A stretch of 64,000 nt of DNA, from NCBI RefSeq assembly GCF_000241325.1, contig NZ_BAEI01000031.1, positions 1 through 64,000 of the forward strand. Direction: 5' to 3'. The notes beneath the pieces were generated by a model. It had not been told where the DNA came from. It did no database searches and saw only the letters and a program-made list of their open reading frames with translations. This document shows, one piece after another, positions 1 to 9,416 of the stretch. The stretch is from Gordonia polyisoprenivorans NBRC 16320 = JCM 10675 (GTDB taxonomy: Bacteria; Actinomycetota; Actinomycetes; Mycobacteriales; Mycobacteriaceae). Both the position numbers and the translations under genes were made by a program. Position 1 is the stretch's first letter; each line of letters begins with the position of its first letter.

Positions 1-29
1 CGTCAGTGAACTGTGGTTGATTGTCTGCC

Positions 30-1361
30 ATGGGTGGGCGATGGTCGGCGGATCAGGTGTTGGCGCTCGCACCCGACGCGTCGTCGGTCAAGGCTGGCCA
101 GAAACTCGCCACCCCCACCCCGTGGACGGGCACCGGCGCCACCGACACCCTCGTCTGGGGCCTGTGCAAGGGCAGCGGAAAGACGCCGTACCAAACGATC
201 GTCGACATCGGCGCGCCCGCCTACAAATGCTCCTGTCCGTCACGCAAATTCCCGTGTAAACACGCACTCGGCCTGCTGTTGCTGTGGTCGCAGAACGAGG
301 TCCCCGACGCCGCCGAACCCGCCGACTTCGCCGCGGCATGGCAGGCCGGACGCGCCGACCGTGCCACCAAGAAATCCGCCGAACCGTCCGCGCCGAAAGA
401 TCCCGACCGCGCCGCCAAGACCGCCGCGCAGCGCGTCGAAAGGGTTCGCTCCGGTATCGACGAACTACAGCTGTGGCTGACCGATCAGGTCGGCAACGGC
501 CTCGCCGGCGCGGAGATCGACGCCTACCGACGATTCGACGCCGTCGCGGCACGGCTCGTCGACGCCCAGGCGCCCGGACTGGCAACCCGCGTCCGACGCC
601 TGCCCGCGCTGTTCTCCGGCGTTGATTCCGCCGCGGTCGACTGGCCCGCCCGCCTCCTCGAAGAGCTGGGCCGCCTGTGGTCGTTGAGCGTCGCCCACCA
701 ACGCCTCGACGAACTCCCCGACGACCTCGCGGCCACCATCCGCCGACACGTGGGCTATCCGACAGCCAAAGCCGACGTGCTCGCCACGGACGGGATCGCC
801 GACACCTGGCTGTGCGTCGGCCGCCGCGACACCGACGAGGACGGCCTGCTGAGCCGACGCACCTGGCTGTGGGGTGCCACCGCGCGCCGCTACGGGATGG
901 TGCTCGACTACGCGCCCACCGGCGCGACCCTGCCACTGCGACCGGTCACCGGCGAGGCGATCGCCACCACCATGCACTTCTACCCGGGCACACCACGCCT
1001 TCGGTGCGTGTACGACGACACCACACCACCATCGGATGCACCCGCCGCCGACCCCGTCGGCACACTGGAACCGATGACCCTCACCGCCGCCCGACACGTC
1101 CGCGCCCGCGCGATCGCCGACGACCCGTGGGCACAGACCTGGCCGGTCCTCGTCTCCGGACGGCTCGGCCGCGCCGACGACGCGACGCCCGCGCTCGTCG
1201 ATGCCGACGCCACCGCGGTCCCGCTCAGCGGCCTCGCCGATCGGTGGCCACTGATGCTCGCGCTCACCGGCGGCGCGCACGTCGCCGTGTTCGGTGACCT
1301 CGGCCCGCAGGGACTCGACGTGGCGTCGGTGCTGGTGGATGGCACGGTGATCGGACTGTGA
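30..1361 (+). CDS. SWIM zinc finger family protein
   Basis: This 443-residue protein has a SWIM zinc-binding signature, C67-x-C69-x6-C76-x-H78, in an otherwise unassigned alpha-rich chain. SWIM domains bind zinc and usually mediate DNA or protein contacts. ATG at 30 is preferred; a TTG at 21 is in the same frame, and the in-frame stop at 18-20 shows that the gene begins inside the window. The stop overlaps the GTG of the next gene by four bases, so this is the first gene of a translationally coupled five-gene operon ending at 7404. The family assignment is firm; the function is unknown. A role in recognising the operon's substrate or DNA is only inference. Confidence 0.85.
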   Translation: MGGRWSADQVLALAPDASSVKAGQKLATPTPWTGTGATDTLVWGLCKGSGKTPYQTIVDIGAPAYKCSCPSRKFPCKHALGLLLLWSQNEVPDAAEPADFAAAWQAGRADRATKKSAEPSAPKDPDRAAKTAAQRVERVRSGIDELQLWLTDQVGNGLAGAEIDAYRRFDAVAARLVDAQAPGLATRVRRLPALFSGVDSAAVDWPARLLEELGRLWSLSVAHQRLDELPDDLAATIRRHVGYPTAKADVLATDGIADTWLCVGRRDTDEDGLLSRRTWLWGATARRYGMVLDYAPTGATLPLRPVTGEAIATTMHFYPGTPRLRCVYDDTTPPSDAPAADPVGTLEPMTLTAARHVRARAIADDPWAQTWPVLVSGRLGRADDATPALVDADATAVPLSGLADRWPLMLALTGGAHVAVFGDLGPQGLDVASVLVDGTVIGL

Positions 1362-2836
1362 GCACCTGGGACGACGTGGTGTCGGCGGCGCTGGTGGGCG
1401 TACGCACCCGACCGATCGGCGTCGACGGCGCGGACCCGCTCATCAGTGCACACCTCACCACCGAGATCGCCGACCCGGCGGTGTTCAGCCTGCAGATGGC
1501 CGCATTGACCGCTGCAGCGCACACCGCGACCGGATGCGAAACCACCAGCGCCACAGCCATTCCCGAGGCATCCGACGATCCGCGACCTCCGATGTCACCA
1601 CTGGCCGCCGCGTACGCCGAGCGTGCGCTCACCCTGTCGTCAGGGATGGCGCAGTGGTGCCTGCACCGGCTCGCGGCGTCGGGTCTGCGCCCGCCGCCGT
1701 CGATGCTGCCCGACTTGCTGCGACGCACCGCACGATCCGCTGACGTCCGCGCAGCGATCACCGTGATCGTCGGCCCCCGCGGCCGGTGGCTCGCCCGTCA
1801 CGCGCCCGAGCTGAAAGCGGTGTTCGACGACGCCGCAACCCTCACCGCCACAGAAGATCTCGACGACTCGGACTGGACTCACGGCGAGCTCGCCGACCGT
1901 GCGGCGTATCTCACGGCACTGCGCGAACGTGAACCCGACGCCGCCCGCGAACTCCTCGCGTCCGGCTGGGCGACGGAGAGCGGACCGGACCGGGAACTGT
2001 TGCTGCCCATCCTCTCTCGTCGGTTGTCGGCAGCCGACGAGGACTTCCTCGAACGCGCGCTTGACGATCGTCGTGCCAAGGTGCGTGCCAGTGCCGCGGA
2101 GATCCTCGACCACCTCGACGGGTCGGCGCACCGACAACGCCTGATCGCCGCGGCGAGTGCCCTCCTCGAACTCGGCACGCAACGACGAGGGCTCGTTCGC
2201 CGCCACATCGTGCGCGTCACCCTGCCCACCGCACCCGATCCCGCGCTGGCCCGCGACGGGATCTCCTTGACCGCGCCCCGCGGTATCGGAATCGGCAGAC
2301 ATGTCCTGACGCAACTGATCTCGAGAATCCCGCCGCGATCGTGGGAGGAGTACTTCGAGTTGTCACCCGACGAGATCGTCGCCGCGATCGACGCCGACGA
2401 GATCGCGCTGATCCGCGGACTGTGCACGGCAGCCATCGCATTCTCCGACTCCCATTGGGCCACCGCGCTTCTCGCGCAACGCGAAGCTTTGTCGATGGTG
2501 GTGTCGATCGCCGATCGGCAGGTCGTTATCGACACGTTCACGACGCTGACGGCGGAGCGGCAACTCGTCGCACTCGGTGCTCTGCCGTCGCCGTGGCCGG
2601 AAGCGCTGGCGCGCAGCGCATTCACCGCTGTCCTCAAGATGGTGGCGAGCCAGAAGTTCATTCCGCGCGGCACCGCCACCTGGTTCGACATGATGGCAAC
2701 CGGACTCCCCGCCACCGATACCTGGCGGGCGACGGTCGACGCCGCGCGGGAGACGTATCCGGTCGTCACCACCCAACTTGCCACGCTCGCCGAGGCGTTA
2801 CGCATCCGATCCGTTCTAGACAGGGAGCTTGAGTGA
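1358..2836 (+). CDS. DUF5691 family protein (alpha-helical repeat)
   Basis: This is a 492-residue protein starting at GTG 1358, inside the stop of the SWIM gene (GTGA overlap). The sequence fits the DUF5691 family. Its middle third (about residues 200-290) has helix pairs with regularly spaced leucines and alanines that look HEAT-like, suggesting a scaffold or adaptor. I see no catalytic motif. It ends four bases into the downstream MoxR gene, so it is almost certainly co-translated with it. The family is recognised from overall sequence and from its constant neighbours; the biochemical role is unknown. Confidence 0.8.
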   Translation: MSTWDDVVSAALVGVRTRPIGVDGADPLISAHLTTEIADPAVFSLQMAALTAAAHTATGCETTSATAIPEASDDPRPPMSPLAAAYAERALTLSSGMAQWCLHRLAASGLRPPPSMLPDLLRRTARSADVRAAITVIVGPRGRWLARHAPELKAVFDDAATLTATEDLDDSDWTHGELADRAAYLTALREREPDAARELLASGWATESGPDRELLLPILSRRLSAADEDFLERALDDRRAKVRASAAEILDHLDGSAHRQRLIAAASALLELGTQRRGLVRRHIVRVTLPTAPDPALARDGISLTAPRGIGIGRHVLTQLISRIPPRSWEEYFELSPDEIVAAIDADEIALIRGLCTAAIAFSDSHWATALLAQREALSMVVSIADRQVVIDTFTTLTAERQLVALGALPSPWPEALARSAFTAVLKMVASQKFIPRGTATWFDMMATGLPATDTWRATVDAARETYPVVTTQLATLAEALRIRSVLDRELE

Positions 2837-3924
2837 CCACCGACAACGAACTCCTCCGCCCCCACGCCGAGCAGCTCTACGCCGCGGAGCTGGAAGCGTT
2901 GGCCCGCACCGATACCGCCGCCCGACCGGCCAGCTGGCTGCTGTCGCCGTCGGCGGTCGTCACCTACCTGCTCGGCGGCACCCTCGACGACGGCACCGTC
3001 ATCACCCCGAAGTACATCGGCCCACGCCGCATCATGGAGGTGGCGGTGGCAACCCTGGCCACCGACCGCGCCCTGCTGCTCCTCGGTGTGCCGGGCACCG
3101 CCAAAACCTGGGTGTCCGAACATCTCTCCGCGGCCATCAGTGGGACCTCCACGCTGCTTGTGCAAGGCACCGCAGGCACTCCGGAGGAAGCAATCCGCTA
3201 CGGCTGGAACTACGCCCGGCTCATCGCCGAAGGACCGTCGACCGAGGCGCTGGTGCCCTCACCGATCATGATCGCCATGCAGCAGGGCAAGATCGCGCGC
3301 CTCGAGGAACTCACCCGCATCCCCTCTGACGTGCAGGACGCACTCATCACCATCTTGTCGGAGAAGACGCTCCCGATCCCCGAACTCGGCGTGGAAGTGC
3401 AAGCCACCAAGGGATTCAGCGTCATCGCCACCGCCAACGACCGCGACCGCGGCGTCAACGACCTCTCTTCGGCGCTACGCCGCCGCTTCAACACGGTCGT
3501 GCTGCCGCTGCCCGCCAGCGCCGACGAAGAAGTCTCGATCGTCACCCAACGCGTTGCCGCACTGGGCAAAACACTGGACCTACCCGATCTGCCCACCGCC
3601 GCCGACGAGATCCGCCGCGTGGTGACCGTCTTCCGCGAACTGCGGTCCGGGGTCACCGAAGACGGCCGCGCCAAGGTCAAAACACCCAGCGGCACCCTCT
3701 CGACCGCGGAGGCCATCTCGGTGATCACCCACGGCATCGCCATGTCGGCGCACTTCGGCGACGGTGTGCTGCGCCCCGCCGACGTCGCTGCCGGAATCCA
3801 GGGCGCGGTCATCAAGGACCCGTCCGCCGACGCCGTCGTCTGGACCGAATACCTGGAAAGCGTTGTGCGCGAACGCGACGACTGGGCCGACTTCTACCGC
3901 GCCGCCCGATCGGCACTGAGCTGA
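2833..3924 (+). CDS. MoxR-type AAA+ ATPase
   Basis: This 363-residue AAA+ ATPase starts at GTG 2833, overlapping the previous stop. Walker A is G85-V-P-G-T-A-K-T. The Walker B position reads R-L-E-E (E158, E159) before a typical MoxR stretch (LTRIPSDVQDAL), where most MoxR proteins have an aspartate then glutamate. Sensor 1 is N202 in ATAND, and an arginine-rich LRRRFN follows near residue 217. MoxR ATPases act as chaperones that remodel or load cofactors onto partners, usually with a VWA protein; the partner here is most likely the VWA gene two genes downstream. It is separated from the DUF5682 gene by only four bases. Confidence 0.9.
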   Translation: MTTDNELLRPHAEQLYAAELEALARTDTAARPASWLLSPSAVVTYLLGGTLDDGTVITPKYIGPRRIMEVAVATLATDRALLLLGVPGTAKTWVSEHLSAAISGTSTLLVQGTAGTPEEAIRYGWNYARLIAEGPSTEALVPSPIMIAMQQGKIARLEELTRIPSDVQDALITILSEKTLPIPELGVEVQATKGFSVIATANDRDRGVNDLSSALRRRFNTVVLPLPASADEEVSIVTQRVAALGKTLDLPDLPTAADEIRRVVTVFRELRSGVTEDGRAKVKTPSGTLSTAEAISVITHGIAMSAHFGDGVLRPADVAAGIQGAVIKDPSADAVVWTEYLESVVRERDDWADFYRAARSALS

Positions 3925-3928
3925 GCAC

Positions 3929-6214
3929 ATGCCACCCACCACCGTCGAGGACCTCAGCGCGCCCGTCGTGGCTCCGGGTACCTACGTGCTCGGCATCCGC
4001 CATCACGGACCCGGCTCGGCGCGAGCGGTTCTCGGTGAACTCGACCGCATCCGGCCCGACGCCGTGCTCATCGAGGGCCCGGCCGACGCGTCGGACCTGA
4101 TCCCCGCCATCGTCGATCCCGGAATGACACCGCCGGTCGCGCTCCTCGGCTACGCCGCCGACGACCCGTCCCGCGCCGCGTTCTGGCCGTTCGCCGAGTT
4201 CTCCCCGGAATGGCAGGCGATGCGGTGGGCCACCCGGGCAGACGTGCCCGTCGAATTCTGCGACCTGCCGACTTCTCTCGTCTTGGCCCATCACGCCGGA
4301 CCAGTCGAGCGGGACCAGGAGTTCGACCCCACTCGCGCCGACCCGATCGGGCGGCTCGCCGCTGATCCGATTGGGCGGCTCGCCGCCGTGGCCGGCTATA
4401 GCGATCCCGAACGCTGGTGGGACGACGTCGTCGAAACCCGTGGCGAAACCGGCGGATTCGAGGCGATCGCCGACGCCATGACCGCACTGCGCGACGACGA
4501 GACACCCGTCGAGCCCGACGAGCCGAATCCCGAACGCCTGCATGAGGCACGCCGCGAGGCCCACATGCGGCAGGTGCTCCGGAAGACACTCAAGGCGCCC
4601 GGCGCGGAGCGTGTGGTGATCGTCTGTGGGGCATGGCATGTCCCGGCGGTGTCCGGGAAACTGCCACCCGCCGTCGCCGATACCCGACTGCTCAAGGGCA
4701 TGCCCAAGGTCCGCAGCCGGGTGGCGTGGGTGCCGTGGACTCACTCCCGCCTCGCCAGCGCATCCGGTTACGCCGCCGGTGTCATCTCGCCGGGCTGGTA
4801 CCACCATCTGTTCGCCACCACCGACGACGTCGTGGTGCGCTGGCTCATCCATCAAGCCAACCTGCTGCGGGACAAGGACATCGATGTGTCGTCGGCGCAC
4901 ATCATCGAGACCGCACGCCTCGCCAACGCGCTCGCACTGATGCGCCATCGGCCGCTGCCAGGGCTCGCCGAGATCAACGAGGCCACGCTATCGGTGATGT
5001 GTCAGGGTGATTCGGGCCTCGCCGACCTCATGTACCGCGAAGCGGTGATCGGGGAGCGACTCGGCGGCGTCCCCGACGACGCGCCCGTCGTCCCCCTGCA
5101 GGCCGACGTGACCGCCGCCGCGAAATCGGCTCGGCTGAAAATGGACCCGGTCGCCCGGGAACTCGTCGTCGATCTTCGTAAGCCAGCCGACAAGGCGAAA
5201 TCGCTGCTGCTGCATCGCCTCGCGATCCTCGGCGTCCCGTGGGGAACACCCGCAGAGGTGCGCGGGACCGGCACGTTCAAAGAGGGATGGACCCTGGCGT
5301 GGCGACCCGAGTTCGTTATCGACGTGGTGATGGCATCGGTCTGGGGAACCACGGTGCGCGCCGCGGCAACCGCAAAGATCGTCGACCAGGCCGGCCGCGG
5401 CGAGTCCCTGGGTGATGTCACCGCTGCCCTCGAGGCGGCGCTGCCCGCCGAGCTCGTCGACGCAGTGCCCGCGGTGCTCTCCGCACTGGCCGACCGGGTC
5501 GCCGTCGACCACGATGTGGCGCAACTGATGTCCGCGCTGCCGGCGCTGGGACGGGCCCGGCGCTACGGCGATGTCCGCGGCACCGACACCGGTGCACTCG
5601 GCGACGTCGCGTCGTCGTTGCTGCTGCGGATCTGCATCGGCATCCCCGGCGCCGTCTCCAACCTCAACGACGACGCGGCCCGCTCCCTCAAGGAGCACGT
5701 CGACGCTGTCCACGAGACCGTCGCGCTGCTCTCCGACGAGGACCGCACCCGGTGGACCGCAGCGGTGCGGATCATCGCCGACCGCACCGACGTCAACGGG
5801 CTTCTCGTGGGCCGGGCGACTCGGCTACTGCTCGACGGCGACCACATCGACACCGCCGACGCCGCGGCCCGGGTACGGTTCGCCCTCTCGAGCGGCGCCA
5901 CGCCGACCGCGAAAGCCCAATGGATCGAAGGCTTCCTGGGTGACGGTGGACTGTTGCTGGTACACGACCGGGAATTGCTCGCCGTCCTCGACGGCTGGCT
6001 CACCGGGCTGACCGAACAAGACTTCACCGACGTTCTCCCGTTGCTGCGCAGAACCTTCGGCCTGTTCGACCGATCGGTGCGACGCAACATCGGCAACCGT
6101 GTCGCCTCGCTCGATCAGGGCAGTTCCAGCCAGAATGCCGACGCCACCACCTTCGACCCCGAACTCGCCGCGCCCGCGGTGGCCACGATCGCCGCACTCC
6201 TGGGGTTGCCATGA
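3929..6214 (+). CDS. DUF5682 family protein with TraB/TIKI-like motifs
   Basis: This 761-residue protein has an N-terminal GIRH motif (G22 to H25) followed by a second His, then PDAVLIEGP with E49, and a later GAWH motif (G234 to H237) in VVIVCGAWHVPAV. The pattern GxxH, then PDxVxxE, then VxGAxHVP, is that of the TraB/PrgY/TIKI group of putative metalloproteases and of EreA/ChaN-like folds. Family DUF5682 is recognised from sequence; the TIKI link is my inference. The rest is helical with no other motif. A 24-bp in-frame tandem duplication (4340-4387, DPIGRLAA twice) lies in a probable loop. The stop overlaps the VWA start by four bases. Confidence 0.8.
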   Translation: MPPTTVEDLSAPVVAPGTYVLGIRHHGPGSARAVLGELDRIRPDAVLIEGPADASDLIPAIVDPGMTPPVALLGYAADDPSRAAFWPFAEFSPEWQAMRWATRADVPVEFCDLPTSLVLAHHAGPVERDQEFDPTRADPIGRLAADPIGRLAAVAGYSDPERWWDDVVETRGETGGFEAIADAMTALRDDETPVEPDEPNPERLHEARREAHMRQVLRKTLKAPGAERVVIVCGAWHVPAVSGKLPPAVADTRLLKGMPKVRSRVAWVPWTHSRLASASGYAAGVISPGWYHHLFATTDDVVVRWLIHQANLLRDKDIDVSSAHIIETARLANALALMRHRPLPGLAEINEATLSVMCQGDSGLADLMYREAVIGERLGGVPDDAPVVPLQADVTAAAKSARLKMDPVARELVVDLRKPADKAKSLLLHRLAILGVPWGTPAEVRGTGTFKEGWTLAWRPEFVIDVVMASVWGTTVRAAATAKIVDQAGRGESLGDVTAALEAALPAELVDAVPAVLSALADRVAVDHDVAQLMSALPALGRARRYGDVRGTDTGALGDVASSLLLRICIGIPGAVSNLNDDAARSLKEHVDAVHETVALLSDEDRTRWTAAVRIIADRTDVNGLLVGRATRLLLDGDHIDTADAAARVRFALSSGATPTAKAQWIEGFLGDGGLLLVHDRELLAVLDGWLTGLTEQDFTDVLPLLRRTFGLFDRSVRRNIGNRVASLDQGSSSQNADATTFDPELAAPAVATIAALLGLP

Positions 6215-7404
6215 CCGAACAACCCACCGCCCCTGCAGAAGACGGCGCGAATCAGCGTGACCGGCGATGGCGACTCGTCCTCGGTGACCCCGCCGCGGAA
6301 CAGTTCGCCGGACTCGGCGGCGCCGACCTCGAGATGGACGGCGCACTCGCCGCACTCTATGACGCGGACTCCACCAACAGACGCGGCGGACTCGGGGCAT
6401 CAGCGCCGTCGGTCGCGCGGTGGCTCGGGGACATCCGAAAGTACTTTCCGTCCACCGTCGTTCAGGTGATGCAACACGATGCCGTGACCCGGCTGAACCT
6501 GCATGCGTTGCTCACCGAACCGGAACTGATCGACAGCGTCGAGCCCGACATCGACATGGTCACCACCTTGATCGGTCTCGGCCGCGCGATCCCCGAAAGC
6601 TCCAAGGCTTCCGCGCGGGCGTTGGTACGCAAGGTTGTCGACGAGGTCGAGAAGCGGATCGCCGAACGCACACGCAGCGCCGTCGGTGCCGCGGTGGACC
6701 GTGCCAGCCGCGTGCACCGCCCGAAACTGCGTGACATCGACTGGAACGCCACGATCGCGCGTAACCTGCACAACTATCTGCCCGAGCAGAAGACCATCGT
6801 TCCCGAACGCCTCGTCGGGCACGGGCGACGCGCCCAGGTGGTGAGCAAGGACATCATCCTCGCGATCGACCAGTCCGGGTCGATGGCGAGATCCATTGTG
6901 TACGCGTCGATCTTCGGTGCGGTGATCGCGACCATGCGGTCGGTGCGGACCTCGCTGGTGGTCTTCGACACCGAGGTCGTCGACCTGACCGACCACCTCG
7001 ACGACCCGGTGGACGTGCTGTTCGGAACCGCACTCGGCGGTGGCACCGACATCAACCGCGCCATCGCCTACTGCCAGGACCTGATCACCCGGCCCAACGA
7101 CAGCATCTTCGTGCTCATCTCCGACCTCTACGAGGGAGGCGTGCGCGACGAGATGCTCAAGCGGGTCGCCCACATGCAGGCCGCGGGCGTGCAGGTGGTG
7201 GTGCTGCTCGCATTGTCCGACGAGGGCGCACCGGCTTTCGACCGCGAGATCGCCGGAGCGCTCGCGGCCATGGGCATCCCGGCCTTTGCCTGCACCCCCG
7301 ATGCCTTCCCCGACCTGCTCGCCGTCGCCATCAATCGCGGCGACATCGTCGGATGGGCCGACGCCAACGAACTGTCACGTCGGGGAATGAGTGACGAGGA
7401 GTAG
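6211..7404 (+). CDS. VWA domain-containing protein (CoxE-like)
   Basis: This 397-residue protein starts at ATG 6211, overlapping the DUF5682 stop. The C-terminal half is a von Willebrand A domain with a complete metal-dependent adhesion site: D220-x-S222-x-S224, T279 in GGGTD, and D305 in LISDLYEGG. The N-terminal 200 residues are helical and lack a signal peptide or membrane span, so it is cytosolic. VWA proteins of this type are standard partners of MoxR ATPases. It closes the operon; the next gene converges on it after 14 bases. Confidence 0.88.
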   Translation: MTEQPTAPAEDGANQRDRRWRLVLGDPAAEQFAGLGGADLEMDGALAALYDADSTNRRGGLGASAPSVARWLGDIRKYFPSTVVQVMQHDAVTRLNLHALLTEPELIDSVEPDIDMVTTLIGLGRAIPESSKASARALVRKVVDEVEKRIAERTRSAVGAAVDRASRVHRPKLRDIDWNATIARNLHNYLPEQKTIVPERLVGHGRRAQVVSKDIILAIDQSGSMARSIVYASIFGAVIATMRSVRTSLVVFDTEVVDLTDHLDDPVDVLFGTALGGGTDINRAIAYCQDLITRPNDSIFVLISDLYEGGVRDEMLKRVAHMQAAGVQVVVLLALSDEGAPAFDREIAGALAAMGIPAFACTPDAFPDLLAVAINRGDIVGWADANELSRRGMSDEE

Positions 7405-7418
7405 CGTGGCCGGGAGGC

Positions 7419-8294
7419 TCAATCGAGTTGTCGGCGAATGATTTCCGCCAACTGGTCCGGCGCGTCGCTCTGCACCGAGTGGCCCGCATCGGCGACGGTG
7501 ATCACCTGGGCGGACGGCCGGACCCGACGGAGGCGGGCGATGTCGTCGTCGGTGGTGAACGGTGAGCGACCGCCCTCGACGAGGGTCAGTGGCGCCTGCA
7601 CCGCAGCGAGGTCGTCCCACATCGGTGCCGGATCGGGTGCCTCGCGAATCCGGTCGTAACGCCACACCCACGCACCGTCGTCGCGTTGGCGTGTGTTGTG
7701 GATGACGCCCCGACGGACCGATGCGCGGGAGCGATTCGGGGATGCGGCGGCGGTGAGGTCGACGATCTCCTCGAGTGTCGAAAACTCCTGCGGCCCTTCG
7801 ATCAACGCGACCGTGCCGCGCGCCGCGGCAGTGAGATCGGCAGCGCGACGTGGTGATTCGGGTGTGACGTCGACCAGGGTGGCGCGCGGCACCGAGTCGG
7901 GAGCGATCGCGGCGATCCGCAGCGTCGTCAAACCGCCGAGCGACATCCCGACGACGAGGTCGGCATCGGGGGCGAGTTCACGCAGGACCGGGAGGAGGGT
8001 GTCGGCACTGACGTGCGGGCGGTAGTCGTGGTCGTCGCGCCACGACGAATGCCCGTGTCCGGGCAGGTCGACGGCGAGCGCGGGCACGTCGAGATGCAGC
8101 ATCATCGTGTCCCAGGTGTGGGCGTTCTGCCCGCCGCCGTGCAGCAACACCACCCGTGGTGACGCGGGCGTCCACGCGAGCGCGCTGATCCGCTGCCCGG
8201 CGACGTCGGCGTCGACGCGGGTGACCTGCGGCAGCGGTTCGGTGCGGCCGATCTCGTCGGCGATCTCGGCAAGCAGGGCGAACTCGGAGGTCAT
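7419..8294 (-). CDS. alpha/beta hydrolase
   Basis: This is a 291-residue cytosolic alpha/beta hydrolase. The oxyanion segment HGGGQNAHTWD (about 52-62), DLPGHGHS (about 76-83), the nucleophile elbow GMSLG with S118, and a late DAGHSVQSD that supplies the catalytic histidine are all visible. The substrate cannot be named; the family includes esterases, epoxide hydrolases and C-C hydrolases. It converges with the upstream operon and is transcribed alone. Confidence 0.85.
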   Translation of the reverse strand: MTSEFALLAEIADEIGRTEPLPQVTRVDADVAGQRISALAWTPASPRVVLLHGGGQNAHTWDTMMLHLDVPALAVDLPGHGHSSWRDDHDYRPHVSADTLLPVLRELAPDADLVVGMSLGGLTTLRIAAIAPDSVPRATLVDVTPESPRRAADLTAAARGTVALIEGPQEFSTLEEIVDLTAAASPNRSRASVRRGVIHNTRQRDDGAWVWRYDRIREAPDPAPMWDDLAAVQAPLTLVEGGRSPFTTDDDIARLRRVRPSAQVITVADAGHSVQSDAPDQLAEIIRRQLD

Positions 8295-8419
8295 CGCCCG
8301 AGGTTACGACGGTGACGGCCTGGTGCCGAGCTTTGGGCCCACGGCGATCGGCCACGACGACGCCCCGTGTGGACTACCGTCGCCCTCAGAGGCAACGGAG
8401 CCAACCAGAGGAGTTCACG

Positions 8420-8725
8420 ATGACCACACTCGCGGCAACCGAGATTCTCGCCCGATCGTCGACCACCACAAGCGTCGGCTGGATCGGCTACATCATCATC
8501 GGCGCCCTCGCCGGCTGGATCGCCGGGAAGATCATGAAGGGCGGCGGCTCGGGCCTGCTGCTCAACATCGTGATCGGCATCGTCGGCGCGCTGATCGGCG
8601 GCTTCCTGTTGAGCTTCTTCGTCGACACCGCGTCGGGTGGCTGGTGGTTCACGCTGTTCACCGCGATCCTCGGATCAGTGATCCTGCTGTGGATCCTCGG
8701 GCTGGTGCAGCGCTCCCGAACCTGA
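8420..8725 (+). CDS. GlsB/YeaQ/YmgE family stress-response membrane protein
   Basis: This is a 101-residue membrane protein with three hydrophobic segments. The family signature is GWIGYIIIGALAGWIAGKIMKGGGSG, here split by the conserved glycine-rich turn, followed by LLNIVIGIVGALIGG. The ATG at 8420 has an AGAGGAG ribosome site eight bases upstream and is preferred to upstream in-frame codons, which would add a non-hydrophobic arginine-rich extension. The family is called transglycosylase-associated or general stress protein; the molecular role is not established. Confidence 0.9.
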   Translation: MTTLAATEILARSSTTTSVGWIGYIIIGALAGWIAGKIMKGGGSGLLLNIVIGIVGALIGGFLLSFFVDTASGGWWFTLFTAILGSVILLWILGLVQRSRT

Positions 8726-8738
8726 GTGTGGGTGCGGG

Positions 8739-9188
8739 TCAGGCGGTTGCGAGATACTGCCCGGCCCGCGCCAGGATCTGCTGAGCGCGACGGGCATCCA
8801 GCGAATGGATGCGACCGTCGGTGATCTCGGTCTGACCGGCCAGACGCAGGAGCAGCGCGGCCAGCGCCGACCCGGTGCGCGACGGGATCACCAGTAGCGA
8901 CGCCGTCGTCGTGGGTGTCGTCAGCGTCATCAGCGGCGGGACCGCAGGCGCATCCGCGGAATCGAGGCCGGGATACCGGCGGAAGCTCTGCCAGTTGACC
9001 TCGATTGCCGTGATCTCACCGAGGACCGGCGCCACCGCCGTCGACAACCGGCTCAACTCGTCGGCGATCTGAACGGTGTAGGGATACCAGGCCCCGGCCA
9101 CCGAGGCTTTCGGGTCGCTGCACAAGCGGACTCGCGTCGGTCCGAGGGTCACCGAGGGACGGCCGGGGGTTGCATTCACTGCGCACAT
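8739..9188 (-). CDS. DUF5994 family protein
   Basis: This protein of about 149 residues is recognised as DUF5994 by the RVRL start, the GAWYP motif, the following helix VQIADELSRLSTAVAPVLGEI, and EVNWQSFRRYPG. The family is common in actinobacteria and its function is unknown. The start is uncertain: ATG 9188 has AGGA directly before it, ATG 9212 and GTG 9242 have no visible ribosome site. It converges on the preceding membrane protein gene (13-base gap). Confidence 0.7.
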   Translation of the reverse strand: MCAVNATPGRPSVTLGPTRVRLCSDPKASVAGAWYPYTVQIADELSRLSTAVAPVLGEITAIEVNWQSFRRYPGLDSADAPAVPPLMTLTTPTTTASLLVIPSRTGSALAALLLRLAGQTEITDGRIHSLDARRAQQILARAGQYLATA

Positions 9189-9416
9189 TCCTGACTTGCG
9201 GTCTTCCCGCATCGTATGACCAACACACGACCACGCGTCCACGTTGGGTATGAGTGCGAATCAGTTACCTGGGACTATACGCCACCGGGTGTGGGGTGCC
9301 GGGGACCGTAGCGGTGTGGGTGAGGTCCCACGGCCAGAATGTTCGCAGTGGTAACGATCCGGGTGGCTGAAACGACATTCCCGTCACAGTCACGAGTCGG
9401 GGAGAAGGAGAGCTCC

